From a virus: a DNA stretch of 64,000 nt. Location: positions 97,046 through 161,045 of IMG/VR virus record IMGVR_UViG_3300036719_002274; one strand, given 5' to 3'. Both the position numbers and the translations under genes were made by a program. The notes beneath the pieces were generated by a model. The model was not told the origin of the DNA, ran no database searches, and worked only from the letters and a program-made list of their open reading frames with translations. Position 1 is the stretch's first letter, and each line of letters begins with the position of its first letter. Of the stretch, positions 6,930-14,002 are shown one piece after another.

Positions 6930-8012
6930 ATGCAAACAGTTGGTTCTATGATTAGTGGCAGTGGTAAGATTACGATCATCATTGGTTCAAAGGTTTATAC
7001 CGTTGAAACCGATCATGTATCATATCAGGACATCCTTGGTGCGCTTCGTACTAAAGATTATTCTGAATTGGAAAACCTTTTGGAAGTGGGTAAGCAGATT
7101 AATAAGTTTGGTGAAGGTAAAGTGCAGGTTATCGATGGGATCATTTATTATGATTCTATGCCCGTACATTCGGCTTTGACTAATCGTATCATCTCTTTGA
7201 TGAACCAGAAGATGCCTTTTGCACCTATGGTTAAGTTCTTTGAGAATCTTATGCTTAATCCGAGCAAGAATACTTGCGATCAAATTTACACGTTCTTGGA
7301 GTTTAATGCACTCCCTATCTGTGAAGATGGTTGTTTCTTCGCTTACAAGCGTGTGACGGAAGAGTTCAAAGACTTTTTTAGTGGTAAATTTGATAACAGC
7401 GTTGGTGCAGTTGTCAAGATGCCTCGTAACCAGTGTAACGATGATATGCACGTTACGTGTTCTACGGGTTTGCATGTGTGTTCAAAAGATTATCTTCCCT
7501 ACTATCAGGGTGGTCAGGGTCGAATGATTATTGTTAAAATTAATCCGAAGGATGTGGTTGCTGTTCCTGTGGATTATAAGAACACCAAGATGCGTTGCTG
7601 TGAGTATACGGTTGTGGCAGAAATTCCTAAGACTATTGAGGAACCTAATAGCAAGGAATACTTCACTGCTCCCTTGTACACTGCAAAGGGTGAAGTCGCT
7701 CAAGCTGTAACGAAAGTTAATAGTCCTGTGGAAGGTGCTGATCCGTATGAACTTGGTAGTGATGCCTTTGATCGTGGTGTGGATGATGATATGAATCCTT
7801 ACGAATTTGGTACGGATGATTATGATACGTGGTTTGAAGGTTATCAAGACGCAGAAAACGATTGTTCTGCTTATGACGAGGAAGAAGATGAAGAAGATGA
7901 TGGTGGCGAGGATACACAAGGTGAGATTGAGTTTGATCGTTCCAAGTCCGATAGTGTTGTGACTACTTATCACAACGTGCGTGATAGTAAGGGTCGTTTC
8001 GTTAGTCGCTAA
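6930..8012 (+). CDS. rIIB: rIIB-like protein, 360 aa
   Basis: ATG at 6930 sits 7 nt after AGGAG; an upstream ATG at 6924 is too close. The core has rIIB hallmarks: LEFNALPICEDGCFFAYKRV, DNSVGAVVKMPRNQ, and STGLHVCSKDYL, a domain shared by rIIB proteins of T4-like and other large phages. The tail (about residues 250-345) is unusually acidic, with a run of Glu/Asp near 320-340, then a basic end (RDSKGRFVSR). It is paired with the rIIA-like gene 47 nt upstream and followed by a hairpin terminator. Molecular function is unknown even in T4. Confidence 0.85.
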   Translation: MQTVGSMISGSGKITIIIGSKVYTVETDHVSYQDILGALRTKDYSELENLLEVGKQINKFGEGKVQVIDGIIYYDSMPVHSALTNRIISLMNQKMPFAPMVKFFENLMLNPSKNTCDQIYTFLEFNALPICEDGCFFAYKRVTEEFKDFFSGKFDNSVGAVVKMPRNQCNDDMHVTCSTGLHVCSKDYLPYYQGGQGRMIIVKINPKDVVAVPVDYKNTKMRCCEYTVVAEIPKTIEEPNSKEYFTAPLYTAKGEVAQAVTKVNSPVEGADPYELGSDAFDRGVDDDMNPYEFGTDDYDTWFEGYQDAENDCSAYDEEEDEEDDGGEDTQGEIEFDRSKSDSVVTTYHNVRDSKGRFVSR

Positions 8013-8021
8013 TAGTTCCCT

Positions 8022-8057
8022 GCGGGGAGTGTGGTGTTACCCTCACCCACTCCCTGC
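8022..8057 (+). terminator. hairpin terminator after rIIB-like gene
   Basis: GCGGGGAGTG on the left arm pairs with CACTCCCTGC on the right, with a small bulge and an A-type mismatch, and a T-rich tract follows (CGTTTCGTTTG). It ends the rIIA/rIIB transcript or attenuates it into 8077. Confidence 0.65.
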
Positions 8058-8076
8058 CGTTTCGTTTGAGGTATAT

Positions 8077-8496
8077 ATGTACTCAGGATATAAAGAGTTT
8101 GAGGTCACATCAAGTCATTATAAATTTTTATTCATAAAGGCTTTGACCAGAGGTTTACATGCATGGGAAGTCGTAGATAAAACCCAATTGGTATCAAGAT
8201 TAGTTAATGTGCGTGATATCAAAGATGGAGAGAATTTTTTAAAATCAATCGGTGCTTGGGAACAGTTTGAGAAAGAATATACAAACATTCCAAAGATTGA
8301 GAATAAAATTACTCCAGAAGATAATTTCAGTGTTGGTACAATTGAGAAAGAAAGTGAGAAGAAAATTATGTCATTGAAGGTTGATGAGAAGATTACACCA
8401 GATAGTGTTGAACAGATTAATCAACAAATTCAAGGCGAAATTAAACGTAGAGGTCGTCCAAAAGGTTCTAAAAATAAATTAAAGGAAGGAAAATAA
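8077..8496 (+). CDS. hypothetical protein with AT-hook tail, 139 aa
   Basis: ATG 8077 follows GAGGTATAT. The N-terminal 70 residues look like a small folded domain (HAWEVVDKTQLV). The rest is charged and helical. The last residues, RRGRPKGSKNKLK, form a textbook AT-hook (RGRP core), which binds AT-rich minor grooves. It is therefore likely a DNA-binding protein. Similar GRPxK segments occur in the genes at 12612 and 16349. Confidence 0.75.
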   Translation: MYSGYKEFEVTSSHYKFLFIKALTRGLHAWEVVDKTQLVSRLVNVRDIKDGENFLKSIGAWEQFEKEYTNIPKIENKITPEDNFSVGTIEKESEKKIMSLKVDEKITPDSVEQINQQIQGEIKRRGRPKGSKNKLKEGK

Positions 8497-8498
8497 TA

Positions 8499-8693
8499 AT
8501 GAGTATATTTGCAAAGCTTGAGAATGGTCGTGTGATAATTTTGAATGAGCGTGGTCAGGGTAATGGTCGTGCATCAGTTGGGAGTGGTTATGTCAGTGTA
8601 CAGGTGAATGGGGATTTCATCATGGCTACACGTAAAGACGGACGCATTGAATTCCTTGATAAACACGCTCAATATACTGGCAGAAGTGCTTAG
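8499..8693 (+). CDS. hypothetical protein, 64 aa
   Basis: A short, glycine-rich, beta-strand protein with alternating Gly/Arg and Val (GRVIILNERGQGNGRA; MATRKDGRIEFL). Starts 2 nt after the AT-hook gene, with AAGGAAAATAATA as its site. No known family. Confidence 0.75.
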   Translation: MSIFAKLENGRVIILNERGQGNGRASVGSGYVSVQVNGDFIMATRKDGRIEFLDKHAQYTGRSA

Positions 8694-8695
8694 TT

Positions 8696-9031
8696 ATGAA
8701 CGATTTACAATACGAGAAATTGTTGAAGAGTTGTACATCAGAGTGTACACATCCGTATTGTTTCTTAAAGATGTTCTTCATGAAGCAACATCCTAGTGAA
8801 CGTGTAGTAGTTCAATTAAAATGTATTGAAATCGCTAAATGGACTTGGAGTTCCGAAATAGGTAAAGATATAGGTTGGGAAGCTACTGGTATGCGGTGGG
8901 TATCTGATGGGTACGCAAAGGCATTTGCTACAGCTTATAATGAGAACGATGAAGTCTTGGCAATATTTAAACTTACAATGGATATTGTCAAAGATGAAAT
9001 GAAAGCCAAGTCAGGGGAAATACAATTTTGA
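8696..9031 (+). CDS. hypothetical protein, 111 aa
   Basis: Starts just after the previous stop. An N-terminal cluster of cysteines and one histidine (SCTSECTHPYC) could bind a metal. The remainder is a helical region with several tryptophans (AKWTWSSEIGKDIGWEATG). Function unknown; coupled to the next gene. Confidence 0.75.
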   Translation: MNDLQYEKLLKSCTSECTHPYCFLKMFFMKQHPSERVVVQLKCIEIAKWTWSSEIGKDIGWEATGMRWVSDGYAKAFATAYNENDEVLAIFKLTMDIVKDEMKAKSGEIQF

Positions 9032-9243
9032 ATGATGATATTGACAATATGGACGTATCGACATTACTTACCGAACAAACACGTTTGTATGAAATTTTAA
9101 ATAAAGGTGATGTCATGAATGATAACCCTTTAATCCCTCGTCTTAAAATGGTGAAAGAAGAGATTGACAGTAGACGAATTGTTGGTAATCTATGTACTGA
9201 TAAGAACATTTTAACTAGGCTTTTAAGGGTGATACATGGATGA
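9028..9243 (+). CDS. hypothetical protein, 71 aa (TTG start)
   Basis: The likely start is TTG at 9028, overlapping the previous TGA, with AGGGGAAA at 7-nt spacing. It encodes a small acidic-to-basic helical protein (STLLTEQTRLYEILNKGD), possibly a helical hairpin. No family recognised. Confidence 0.6.
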   Translation: MNDDIDNMDVSTLLTEQTRLYEILNKGDVMNDNPLIPRLKMVKEEIDSRRIVGNLCTDKNILTRLLRVIHG

Positions 9244-9613
9244 TATAATTACAGAACAGCTTCAAGAGCGTGTGATTAATAAGACACATGAAATGTTTTA
9301 TGTGCTTATGAATAAACTATTCTTAGGTGGTTCGTACTTACAACCATCATTACCTTACATTAAATTTAACTTAAAGGGTAAAACCGCAGGGAAGACTTAT
9401 GTAGAAGATAATGTGATAAAGTTCAATATGTATTTTATTGAACACAATCTTAATGATTTTCTACGTGACACTGTACCGCACGAAGTCGCACATCTTTATG
9501 AATGGTCTATATACCGATCAATTGGACATAAGAAGCATTGGAAAGAATTTATGCAGATGATGGGTGTACTTAATCCGAAGCGTTGCCACTATTATTTAAC
9601 GGTGAAAAAATGA
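9236..9613 (+). CDS. SprT-like zinc metalloprotease-domain protein, 125 aa
   Basis: The motif HEVAHLYEW gives the HExxH zinc site (His82, Glu83, His86), followed by a histidine cluster (IGHKKHWKEF) that supplies the third ligand, as in SprT/Spartan-type zincins. SprT-like proteins in cellular organisms cleave DNA-protein crosslinks. Phage versions are short and uncharacterised. It overlaps both neighbours by a few bases. Confidence 0.8.
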   Translation: MDDIITEQLQERVINKTHEMFYVLMNKLFLGGSYLQPSLPYIKFNLKGKTAGKTYVEDNVIKFNMYFIEHNLNDFLRDTVPHEVAHLYEWSIYRSIGHKKHWKEFMQMMGVLNPKRCHYYLTVKK

Positions 9614-9888
9614 TAACTTGGAGTACAGTATTTGCAGTGGCTATCTTCATAGCGGGTTGGAATGTCAATAATGAAGCCTATAAGTTTCTATTAAGTTATT
9701 TGAAGAATGAATACTTTTGCGCTTTACTTTGTTGGGTGTCTCGTGTTATTATATTGAGTCAGTTGGGTTCTTGGATAATTCCTGTACATCCAATATTCTT
9801 TCAGTATATGATGGGTTGGCATGTGATCGAAGGCGTATTGATGATCTTGATCTTAATTGCAGGAGCTTTTGTAAAGGTGAAAAAATGA
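9610..9888 (+). CDS. membrane protein, 92 aa
   Basis: ATG 9610 overlaps the SprT-like stop. Three hydrophobic helices are apparent (around residues 2-20, 30-50, 65-88), ending KVKK. It is a small polytopic membrane protein of unknown role, in an operon with the next gene (ATGA overlap). Confidence 0.75.
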   Translation: MITWSTVFAVAIFIAGWNVNNEAYKFLLSYLKNEYFCALLCWVSRVIILSQLGSWIIPVHPIFFQYMMGWHVIEGVLMILILIAGAFVKVKK

Positions 9889-10157
9889 TTTTAATAGCAT
9901 ATTTAATTGACTACCCTAATGTGAAAATGCGTATTGATATTGGTATTATTTCACCTGTGAAGGAATTTACTACTAATAATACCATTGAACGATTGGTAAC
10001 ACAGAATGTATCTATTGCACCACATAAGGTGATTAACTGGTGTAAGAAGAATAATCCTAAAATGATTGTTTCTGATATTGACGGTAGCAATGAAATGGTA
10101 TATGATTATTTGAATGGATATGTCGGTGAACAACTTAAATTGAAATTAGAGGAATAA
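9885..10157 (+). CDS. hypothetical protein, 90 aa
   Basis: ATG 9885 overlaps the preceding TGA. It starts with a hydrophobic strand (MILIAYLIDYPNVK) and contains KVINWCKKNNPKMIVSDIDGS. A small soluble alpha/beta protein; no family recognised. Confidence 0.75.
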   Translation: MILIAYLIDYPNVKMRIDIGIISPVKEFTTNNTIERLVTQNVSIAPHKVINWCKKNNPKMIVSDIDGSNEMVYDYLNGYVGEQLKLKLEE

Positions 10158-10158
10158 T

Positions 10159-10377
10159 ATGAAAATTGTAATATTAATGGTATGTTTGATTGGTATCGTA
10201 ATTCCTTTGGCAGGGATTTTAAGTGTTTTTAAGAATTATCAATTTACACCAAAGCACGAATTTTTGAATAAAGTTTACTTTTATAAGGGTATTCTTGTTG
10301 ATGCTATCATTGTGTCAGCGTTGTTGATTATTGGTCAGTATTCTGTTCAATTATTTTTATCGACTTTGGTAAAATAA
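10159..10377 (+). CDS. small membrane protein, 72 aa
   Basis: Two hydrophobic helices (residues 3-23 and 47-68) are separated by a basic loop with YQFTPKHEF. It is an N-in hairpin typical of small phage membrane proteins. Last gene before the promoter at 10381. Confidence 0.75.
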   Translation: MKIVILMVCLIGIVIPLAGILSVFKNYQFTPKHEFLNKVYFYKGILVDAIIVSALLIIGQYSVQLFLSTLVK

Positions 10378-10380
10378 TTG

Positions 10381-10409
10381 TTGACGGATTAATAAAGGTG
10401 TGTTAGAGT
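10381..10409 (+). promoter_or_regulatory. sigma70-like promoter
   Basis: TTGACG (10381-10386), 17-nt spacer, TAGAGT (10404-10409). The same -10 hexamer is used by the promoter at 32780. A leader of about 35 nt leads to the zinc-ribbon gene at 10451. Confidence 0.7.
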
Positions 10410-10450
10410 ATTTACATTGAGTGCGAGAAGTAACAACACAGGAGATAAAG

Positions 10451-10621
10451 ATGATTAAGCAGAAAGTTTGTCCTAAATGTGGGTATGATGTTTATATCAA
10501 AGCTGATCTTAGTTGGGATGAGGTTAAACAGAATTGGGAAGTTGTTTGGACTAACGATCAAATCAGTTGTGCAAGATGTCATAACGAGTTTCGAATAAAA
10601 GATATTAAAGATGTAATGTAA
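10451..10621 (+). CDS. zinc-ribbon protein, 56 aa
   Basis: ATG 10451 follows a good AGGAGATAAAG site. Two CxxC knuckles (CPKCGYD and CARCHNE) about 25 residues apart form a zinc ribbon, with tryptophans between. Such proteins often bind nucleic acid or serve as small regulators. Specific role unknown. Confidence 0.75.
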   Translation: MIKQKVCPKCGYDVYIKADLSWDEVKQNWEVVWTNDQISCARCHNEFRIKDIKDVM

Positions 10622-10868
10622 AGAATGCAGATGGGTTTGTGTGGTTCGGATACAACGAAGTAGATTCGGTAAATAAATCCACACAGATTAATGCGACAGG
10701 GGGAGTTCCAAAGTCTCCCTATGAGGCGAACATAGTAACGAATAAGAGGTCGCTAATACCTCATAAAGTGAACGGGGATTGGTAAGTAGGTGTACAACGC
10801 TTACTGTATTGCTGAACACGACTTTGGTGCAATTTAGTGTTGAAAACGTTAGTGAAAGGAATAAAATT
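10622..10868 (+). ncRNA. 247-nt non-coding, structured stretch
   Basis: There is no ORF of note. Several perfect local helices are visible in order: TGTGTGG/CCACACA with an inner TTCG/CGAA, a GGGAG/CTCCC-type hairpin near 10700, TGAGG/CCTCA with inner GCGA/TCGC, GTAAG/CTTAC, and AACAC/GTGTT. The series suggests a structured small RNA or a long 5' leader for the gene at 10869, transcribed from the promoter at 10381. No known class recognised. Confidence 0.45.
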
Positions 10869-11168
10869 ATGAAATGTATTAAGAAAGAGAATGTTGTAAA
10901 GCGTGTGAAGAATGATTCAGCTACCTACCTTGTTAAACAGGGTTGGGCTTATGTGGCGAAGAAAGAGTGGAAAGTTGCCAAGGCAGGTAAACCCTCAACT
11001 TCACAGGATGAAGCCGTTGTAGAGGATGTGAAGCGTGTTAAAAAGGCCAAGGGAGCAAAGGTCAAGAAGCAGAAGGTGGAAGAGGTTGAAGATACTGTGG
11101 AACCTGTGGTTGCAGATGTTCCCAAGGTTGTGAAGAAAGCTAAGAAAAAGATTTCGATTGAGGTATAA
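10869..11168 (+). CDS. lysine/valine-rich basic protein, 99 aa
   Basis: ATG 10869 follows AAAGGAATAAAATT. The N-terminal 40 residues look like a small beta domain (KNDSATYLVKQGWAYV). The rest is a low-complexity alternation of Lys, Val, Ala and Glu (KKAKGAKVKKQK) with SPxx-free tails. Such histone-like tails suggest nucleic-acid association or crowding, but this is inference only. Confidence 0.7.
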   Translation: MKCIKKENVVKRVKNDSATYLVKQGWAYVAKKEWKVAKAGKPSTSQDEAVVEDVKRVKKAKGAKVKKQKVEEVEDTVEPVVADVPKVVKKAKKKISIEV

Positions 11169-11169
11169 T

Positions 11170-11388
11170 ATGATAAAAGTTACAAAATGGGTTTTAGCTA
11201 CTAAGAAACCAGAATATAGCGATATTAAAAATAGAATGTATCTTAACTGTGTCGATGATAGTTTTGAGGTTGGTGATATAACACATCGCGGATTAGTTTT
11301 GTGTCATACCAGAGAAGGTGCTAGAAATTTAGGTCATGGGTTTTTCGATTTGACACCTAAAAAACTTACATTGACAGTAGAGGATTAA
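11170..11388 (+). CDS. hypothetical protein, 72 aa
   Basis: ATG 11170 follows AGGTATAAT and overlaps nothing; an in-frame TTG lies at 11158 within the previous gene. A small alpha/beta protein with a histidine-containing centre (DITHRGLVLCHTREGARNL). Function unknown. Confidence 0.7.
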   Translation: MIKVTKWVLATKKPEYSDIKNRMYLNCVDDSFEVGDITHRGLVLCHTREGARNLGHGFFDLTPKKLTLTVED

Positions 11389-11389
11389 T

Positions 11390-12280
11390 ATGAACGTATC
11401 AAAAAATGAGATTCCTGTAGTATGGTATGATTTTAGTATTCATTCATGCTCTAGCGCAAAGAAAGCTAAAACCATTTCCAAAGAGACAGAAGAGTTTAAT
11501 ACTTCTGATAATGGAACTGTATCAGCTATGGTATCCATTATCCCTAAGATTTGGGCTAAACCTATCCGTACAATCGAAGGGAAGATTCGTAATCATTTTA
11601 ACCTACATGCTATCCAAATTGGTAACATGTATGCAGTTCCTATCACAACTTACCCTAAGTTTAAACATGACTTGGATATGTTACTTTCAGAACATTATAT
11701 CAAAGTCGAAGCTTTGCTTAAAGTGGCTGAAACGGGTGAACTTTATGAAGTCGCTAAGAAACAATTGAGTAAAATTACTGACAAGGAAAATATCAAGTTG
11801 CCTAGCGTTGAAGAGATTCGTACAGGCTACGGAGTTGATATCAATGTTAATGTGAATTTTGAGTCTGAGCGTACACAGACAGCTTTGAAAGTGTTAGGTA
11901 ACGATATTAAGGATAAGCTTGTGGAAGATGTTAAGGCTAGTGCGGAAGCTAGTGTACGTGATCAACAAAAGGCTATCATGGAAACTATCTTGAATCCTGT
12001 CAAAGCTTTGATTAAGGATATCCAAGATCGTTGTAACCGTGGTGAAGATGATTCCAAGGTTGTTTGGAAGACACTTGTGGATAAGATCAAGCATATTACT
12101 GAGGTTTTGCCACAGTATAATATTAATAATGATCCAGAAGTTTCAAAGATGTTTGACGCTTTGAAAGAGAGTTTCGGCAACTTGGACAAGGAAACTTTGA
12201 AAGTTAGTGCTGATGTCCGTAAGGATGCGGTTGTTAAGGCTGAGAAGATTGCGATGGATTTCTCTAAGATGTTTGCTTGA
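11390..12280 (+). CDS. hypothetical helical protein, 296 aa
   Basis: An N-terminal domain (about 1-110) is followed by long amphipathic helices (VKASAEASVRDQQKAIM; KDAVVKAEKIAMDF) with coiled-coil character. Layout and size recall an uncharacterised phage family with helical C-terminus (DUF3150-like), but I am not certain. Located between a small gene and a membrane protein. No catalytic motif seen. Confidence 0.75.
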   Translation: MNVSKNEIPVVWYDFSIHSCSSAKKAKTISKETEEFNTSDNGTVSAMVSIIPKIWAKPIRTIEGKIRNHFNLHAIQIGNMYAVPITTYPKFKHDLDMLLSEHYIKVEALLKVAETGELYEVAKKQLSKITDKENIKLPSVEEIRTGYGVDINVNVNFESERTQTALKVLGNDIKDKLVEDVKASAEASVRDQQKAIMETILNPVKALIKDIQDRCNRGEDDSKVVWKTLVDKIKHITEVLPQYNINNDPEVSKMFDALKESFGNLDKETLKVSADVRKDAVVKAEKIAMDFSKMFA

Positions 12281-12288
12281 AAGGATTT

Positions 12289-12537
12289 ATGAGTAAAAAG
12301 ATATTATTTAAGAATTTAGTTGCATTATTGGTTACGGGTACATTGGGAAGTTTTTTTATATTTGTGATTATTGGTTTAATGATCTATGCACCACCCTTTA
12401 GAATTTTCAGTATAGTTGCTTTTGCTGTTGCTATGCTTATGTGGGCTATAGTTCGTGTATGTGATATGGTTGCACATTGGAAATATTTTATGAGTGGTAA
12501 AAAATCTTTGAAGAAATTATTGACAGAAGCGGATTAA
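12289..12537 (+). CDS. membrane protein, 82 aa
   Basis: ATG 12289 follows AAAGGATTT. Two strong hydrophobic helices (about residues 8-32 and 40-62) are followed by a basic tail (SGKKSLKKLL). It is a small inner-membrane protein; no holin-specific feature other than topology. Confidence 0.75.
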   Translation: MSKKILFKNLVALLVTGTLGSFFIFVIIGLMIYAPPFRIFSIVAFAVAMLMWAIVRVCDMVAHWKYFMSGKKSLKKLLTEAD

Positions 12538-12611
12538 TAGTGTAACCTATTATCTGTAAGTGAGAGATGTGTTGGTAAACGTGTGTTTAAATGTGAGAGA
12601 AGGAGAAAGAA

Positions 12612-12842
12612 ATGAACTATAGTATTGTTGATGTGAAGAGTGGTAAGAAGGGTCGTCCTGCTAAGTTGGTGAAGTTTACTGATGGTAGCGAGATTATGTT
12701 GAAGGAGTGGATTAAGGTTACTCCCGAAGGTAAGCTCTTTGCCAAGGAACTTCGTAAGGCTAAGAAAGTTGTCGCACAGGTTTCCACACCTGTTGAAGCC
12801 CCTACTGCGCCTGTTGCCGAGTCTGTCGGCATCGGTGCGTAA
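12612..12842 (+). CDS. small basic protein with GRPAK motif, 76 aa
   Basis: A strong GAAGGAGAAAGAA site precedes the ATG. The N-terminus contains KSGKKGRPAKLVKF, resembling an AT-hook-like or basic DNA-contact segment. A beta-strand/helix follows, then a Pro/Ala/Val-rich tail (PVEAPTAPVAESV). It is likely a small nucleic-acid-binding protein. A strong terminator hairpin follows. Confidence 0.7.
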   Translation: MNYSIVDVKSGKKGRPAKLVKFTDGSEIMLKEWIKVTPEGKLFAKELRKAKKVVAQVSTPVEAPTAPVAESVGIGA

Positions 12843-12853
12843 GTAGTATCCAA

Positions 12854-12890
12854 CCCCTGTCTGGTGGTTTACAATATCATCAGACAGGGG
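12854..12890 (+). terminator. strong hairpin terminator
   Basis: Perfect 10-bp stem CCCCTGTCTG (12854-12863)/CAGACAGGGG (12881-12890), extended by further weak pairs, followed by a short T-containing tract (GGGATTTTAAT). It separates the upstream operon from the tRNA-like gene at 12907. Confidence 0.8.
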
Positions 12891-12906
12891 AAGGGATTTT
12901 AATATT

Positions 12907-12990
12907 GCACCCGTAGTCGGACTAGGTTTCTACCCTATGTAACCGTAATTGGAACTGCAACTACAGGTTCGAATCCTGTCGGGTGTACCA
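12907..12990 (+). tRNA. tRNA-like gene, isotype not assignable
   Basis: Acceptor GCACCCG/CGGGTGT (first pair G-U), T arm ACAGG-TTCGAAT-CCTGT, discriminator A and encoded CCA are canonical. The 49 nt between do not give a standard anticodon arm. The best local folds are a minimal D-like TAG/CTA arm, a GGTT/AACC hairpin with a mismatch, and a weak TTG/CAA hairpin. At 84 nt it could be class II. It may be a divergent or decaying tRNA. Confidence 0.6.
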
Positions 12991-13003
12991 TTTGAAAGGA
13001 CTT

Positions 13004-13177
13004 ATGAAACAATATAAACATGTGTTAGATTTTTGTTTTACCGTGGATACTAATATTGGTTATGAGTCCATTCCACGAGAAGTTTTACTTAAAGCTTTGA
13101 AAGATCGTATTAAACGTATTGAAGAGTCTGGTGAAGATACTGGTATTGGACTAGTTGACACAGAAGAGATTAAGTAA
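13004..13177 (+). CDS. hypothetical protein, 57 aa
   Basis: ATG 13004 follows GAAAGGACTT just downstream of the tRNA-like gene. A small helical protein (VLLKALKDRIKRIEES) with an acidic tail. Its stop overlaps the deaminase-like start by one base (TAATG). No family recognised. Confidence 0.7.
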   Translation: MKQYKHVLDFCFTVDTNIGYESIPREVLLKALKDRIKRIEESGEDTGIGLVDTEEIK

Positions 13178-13512
13178 TGACAGCTTCACCCGAATTGGTG
13201 CAACAAGGAATACGTAAAGCTTTAAAAAGTCATTGTCACACTAAGGTAGCTGTGATATGCTTTGATAAGCGTGGTAAATTGCTTGGTGTGGTGGTTAATA
13301 GCCAACGGTTTAATCGTAAGGGTGGAGGTTTTCATGCCGAAATTCAAGCCTTACGTAAGTATGGACAAAGATTATTCAGTATTGTCTTGCTAAGAACAGG
13401 GAAGAGTGGCATACTTAGACCAATTGAATGTTGTCCAGTATGTGCGAAACTTTTAGAAGAGAATAATATTAAAGTAACAACGATTAAAGGAGAGAATTGT
13501 GAAGATAGTTGA
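13177..13512 (+). CDS. cytidine-deaminase-fold protein, 111 aa
   Basis: Contains HAEIQAL (HAE zinc/catalytic motif) and about 35 residues later PIECCPVCAKLL, matching the PCxxC zinc motif of the cytidine/deoxycytidylate deaminase superfamily. The glutamate in HAE is the expected proton shuttle. At 111 aa it is a minimal domain, shorter than dCMP deaminases. The substrate could be a free pyrimidine nucleotide or RNA/DNA; this cannot be decided from sequence. Coupled to its neighbours. Confidence 0.75.
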   Translation: MTASPELVQQGIRKALKSHCHTKVAVICFDKRGKLLGVVVNSQRFNRKGGGFHAEIQALRKYGQRLFSIVLLRTGKSGILRPIECCPVCAKLLEENNIKVTTIKGENCEDS

Positions 13513-13825
13513 AATGGTTGAAGGTGCTTTTAATGGGTTGAATACTCAAATTGAAACTCTTACCAAAGAGCGTAATGAAGCTAGGGAATGGGTTCAAAAG
13601 CTTCAACGTACTACACAGACGTTGACTTGTGTGTATTGTGGGCAAATGTATCCACCTAACACACCTACACACGGTTCAGAAGTCTTGACAGAGCACATCA
13701 AGGTATGTGAAAAGCATCCTATGCGTAAGATTGAGGAAGAGAATAAAGAGTTACGTAAGCGTGTGGCAGAATTGGAAAAAGATTTGGATAGTGCTTACAA
13801 TGAAATGGCAGGAGAGGATATCTAA
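13499..13825 (+). CDS. coiled-coil zinc-finger protein, 108 aa
   Basis: GTG start at 13499 with GGAGAG upstream. It has two coiled-coil segments (about 10-38 and 78-102; ENKELRKRVAELEKDL) flanking a zinc-finger-like core, CVYCGQMYPP then HIKVCEKHP. That core with CxxC...HxxxC/H spacing is familiar from small phage proteins of unknown role. Probably an oligomeric nucleic-acid-binding protein. Confidence 0.75.
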   Translation: MKIVEMVEGAFNGLNTQIETLTKERNEAREWVQKLQRTTQTLTCVYCGQMYPPNTPTHGSEVLTEHIKVCEKHPMRKIEEENKELRKRVAELEKDLDSAYNEMAGEDI

Positions 13826-13826
13826 T

Positions 13827-13991
13827 ATGCTCGGTCTAGGTGGGGATGATAAAGATTCACAACGATTTTGGAATCTAATCGTATTTAAGATGTACGCTAC
13901 TGATGATGAGATTGAAGATATGATGCCTATATTTGGTATTATTATTTTGCTTGTAATCGTCGGTGGATTGATATATCATTTTTGTAAATAA
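13827..13991 (+). CDS. small membrane protein, 54 aa
   Basis: ATG 13827 lies after the previous stop. The N-terminal half is charged and soluble; residues 33-51 form one hydrophobic helix (IFGIIILLVIVGGLIYHF). A C-terminal tail-anchored topology is likely. Function unknown. Confidence 0.7.
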   Translation: MLGLGGDDKDSQRFWNLIVFKMYATDDEIEDMMPIFGIIILLVIVGGLIYHFCK

Positions 13992-14002
13992 GGAGAATTA
14001 AA

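Noticed and set aside
7020-7973. Two long antisense ORFs (151 and 163 aa) opposite the rIIB-like gene
   Set aside because: They read as Ile/His/Thr-rich shadow sequence; the rIIB-like frame has motifs, ribosome site and neighbour support.
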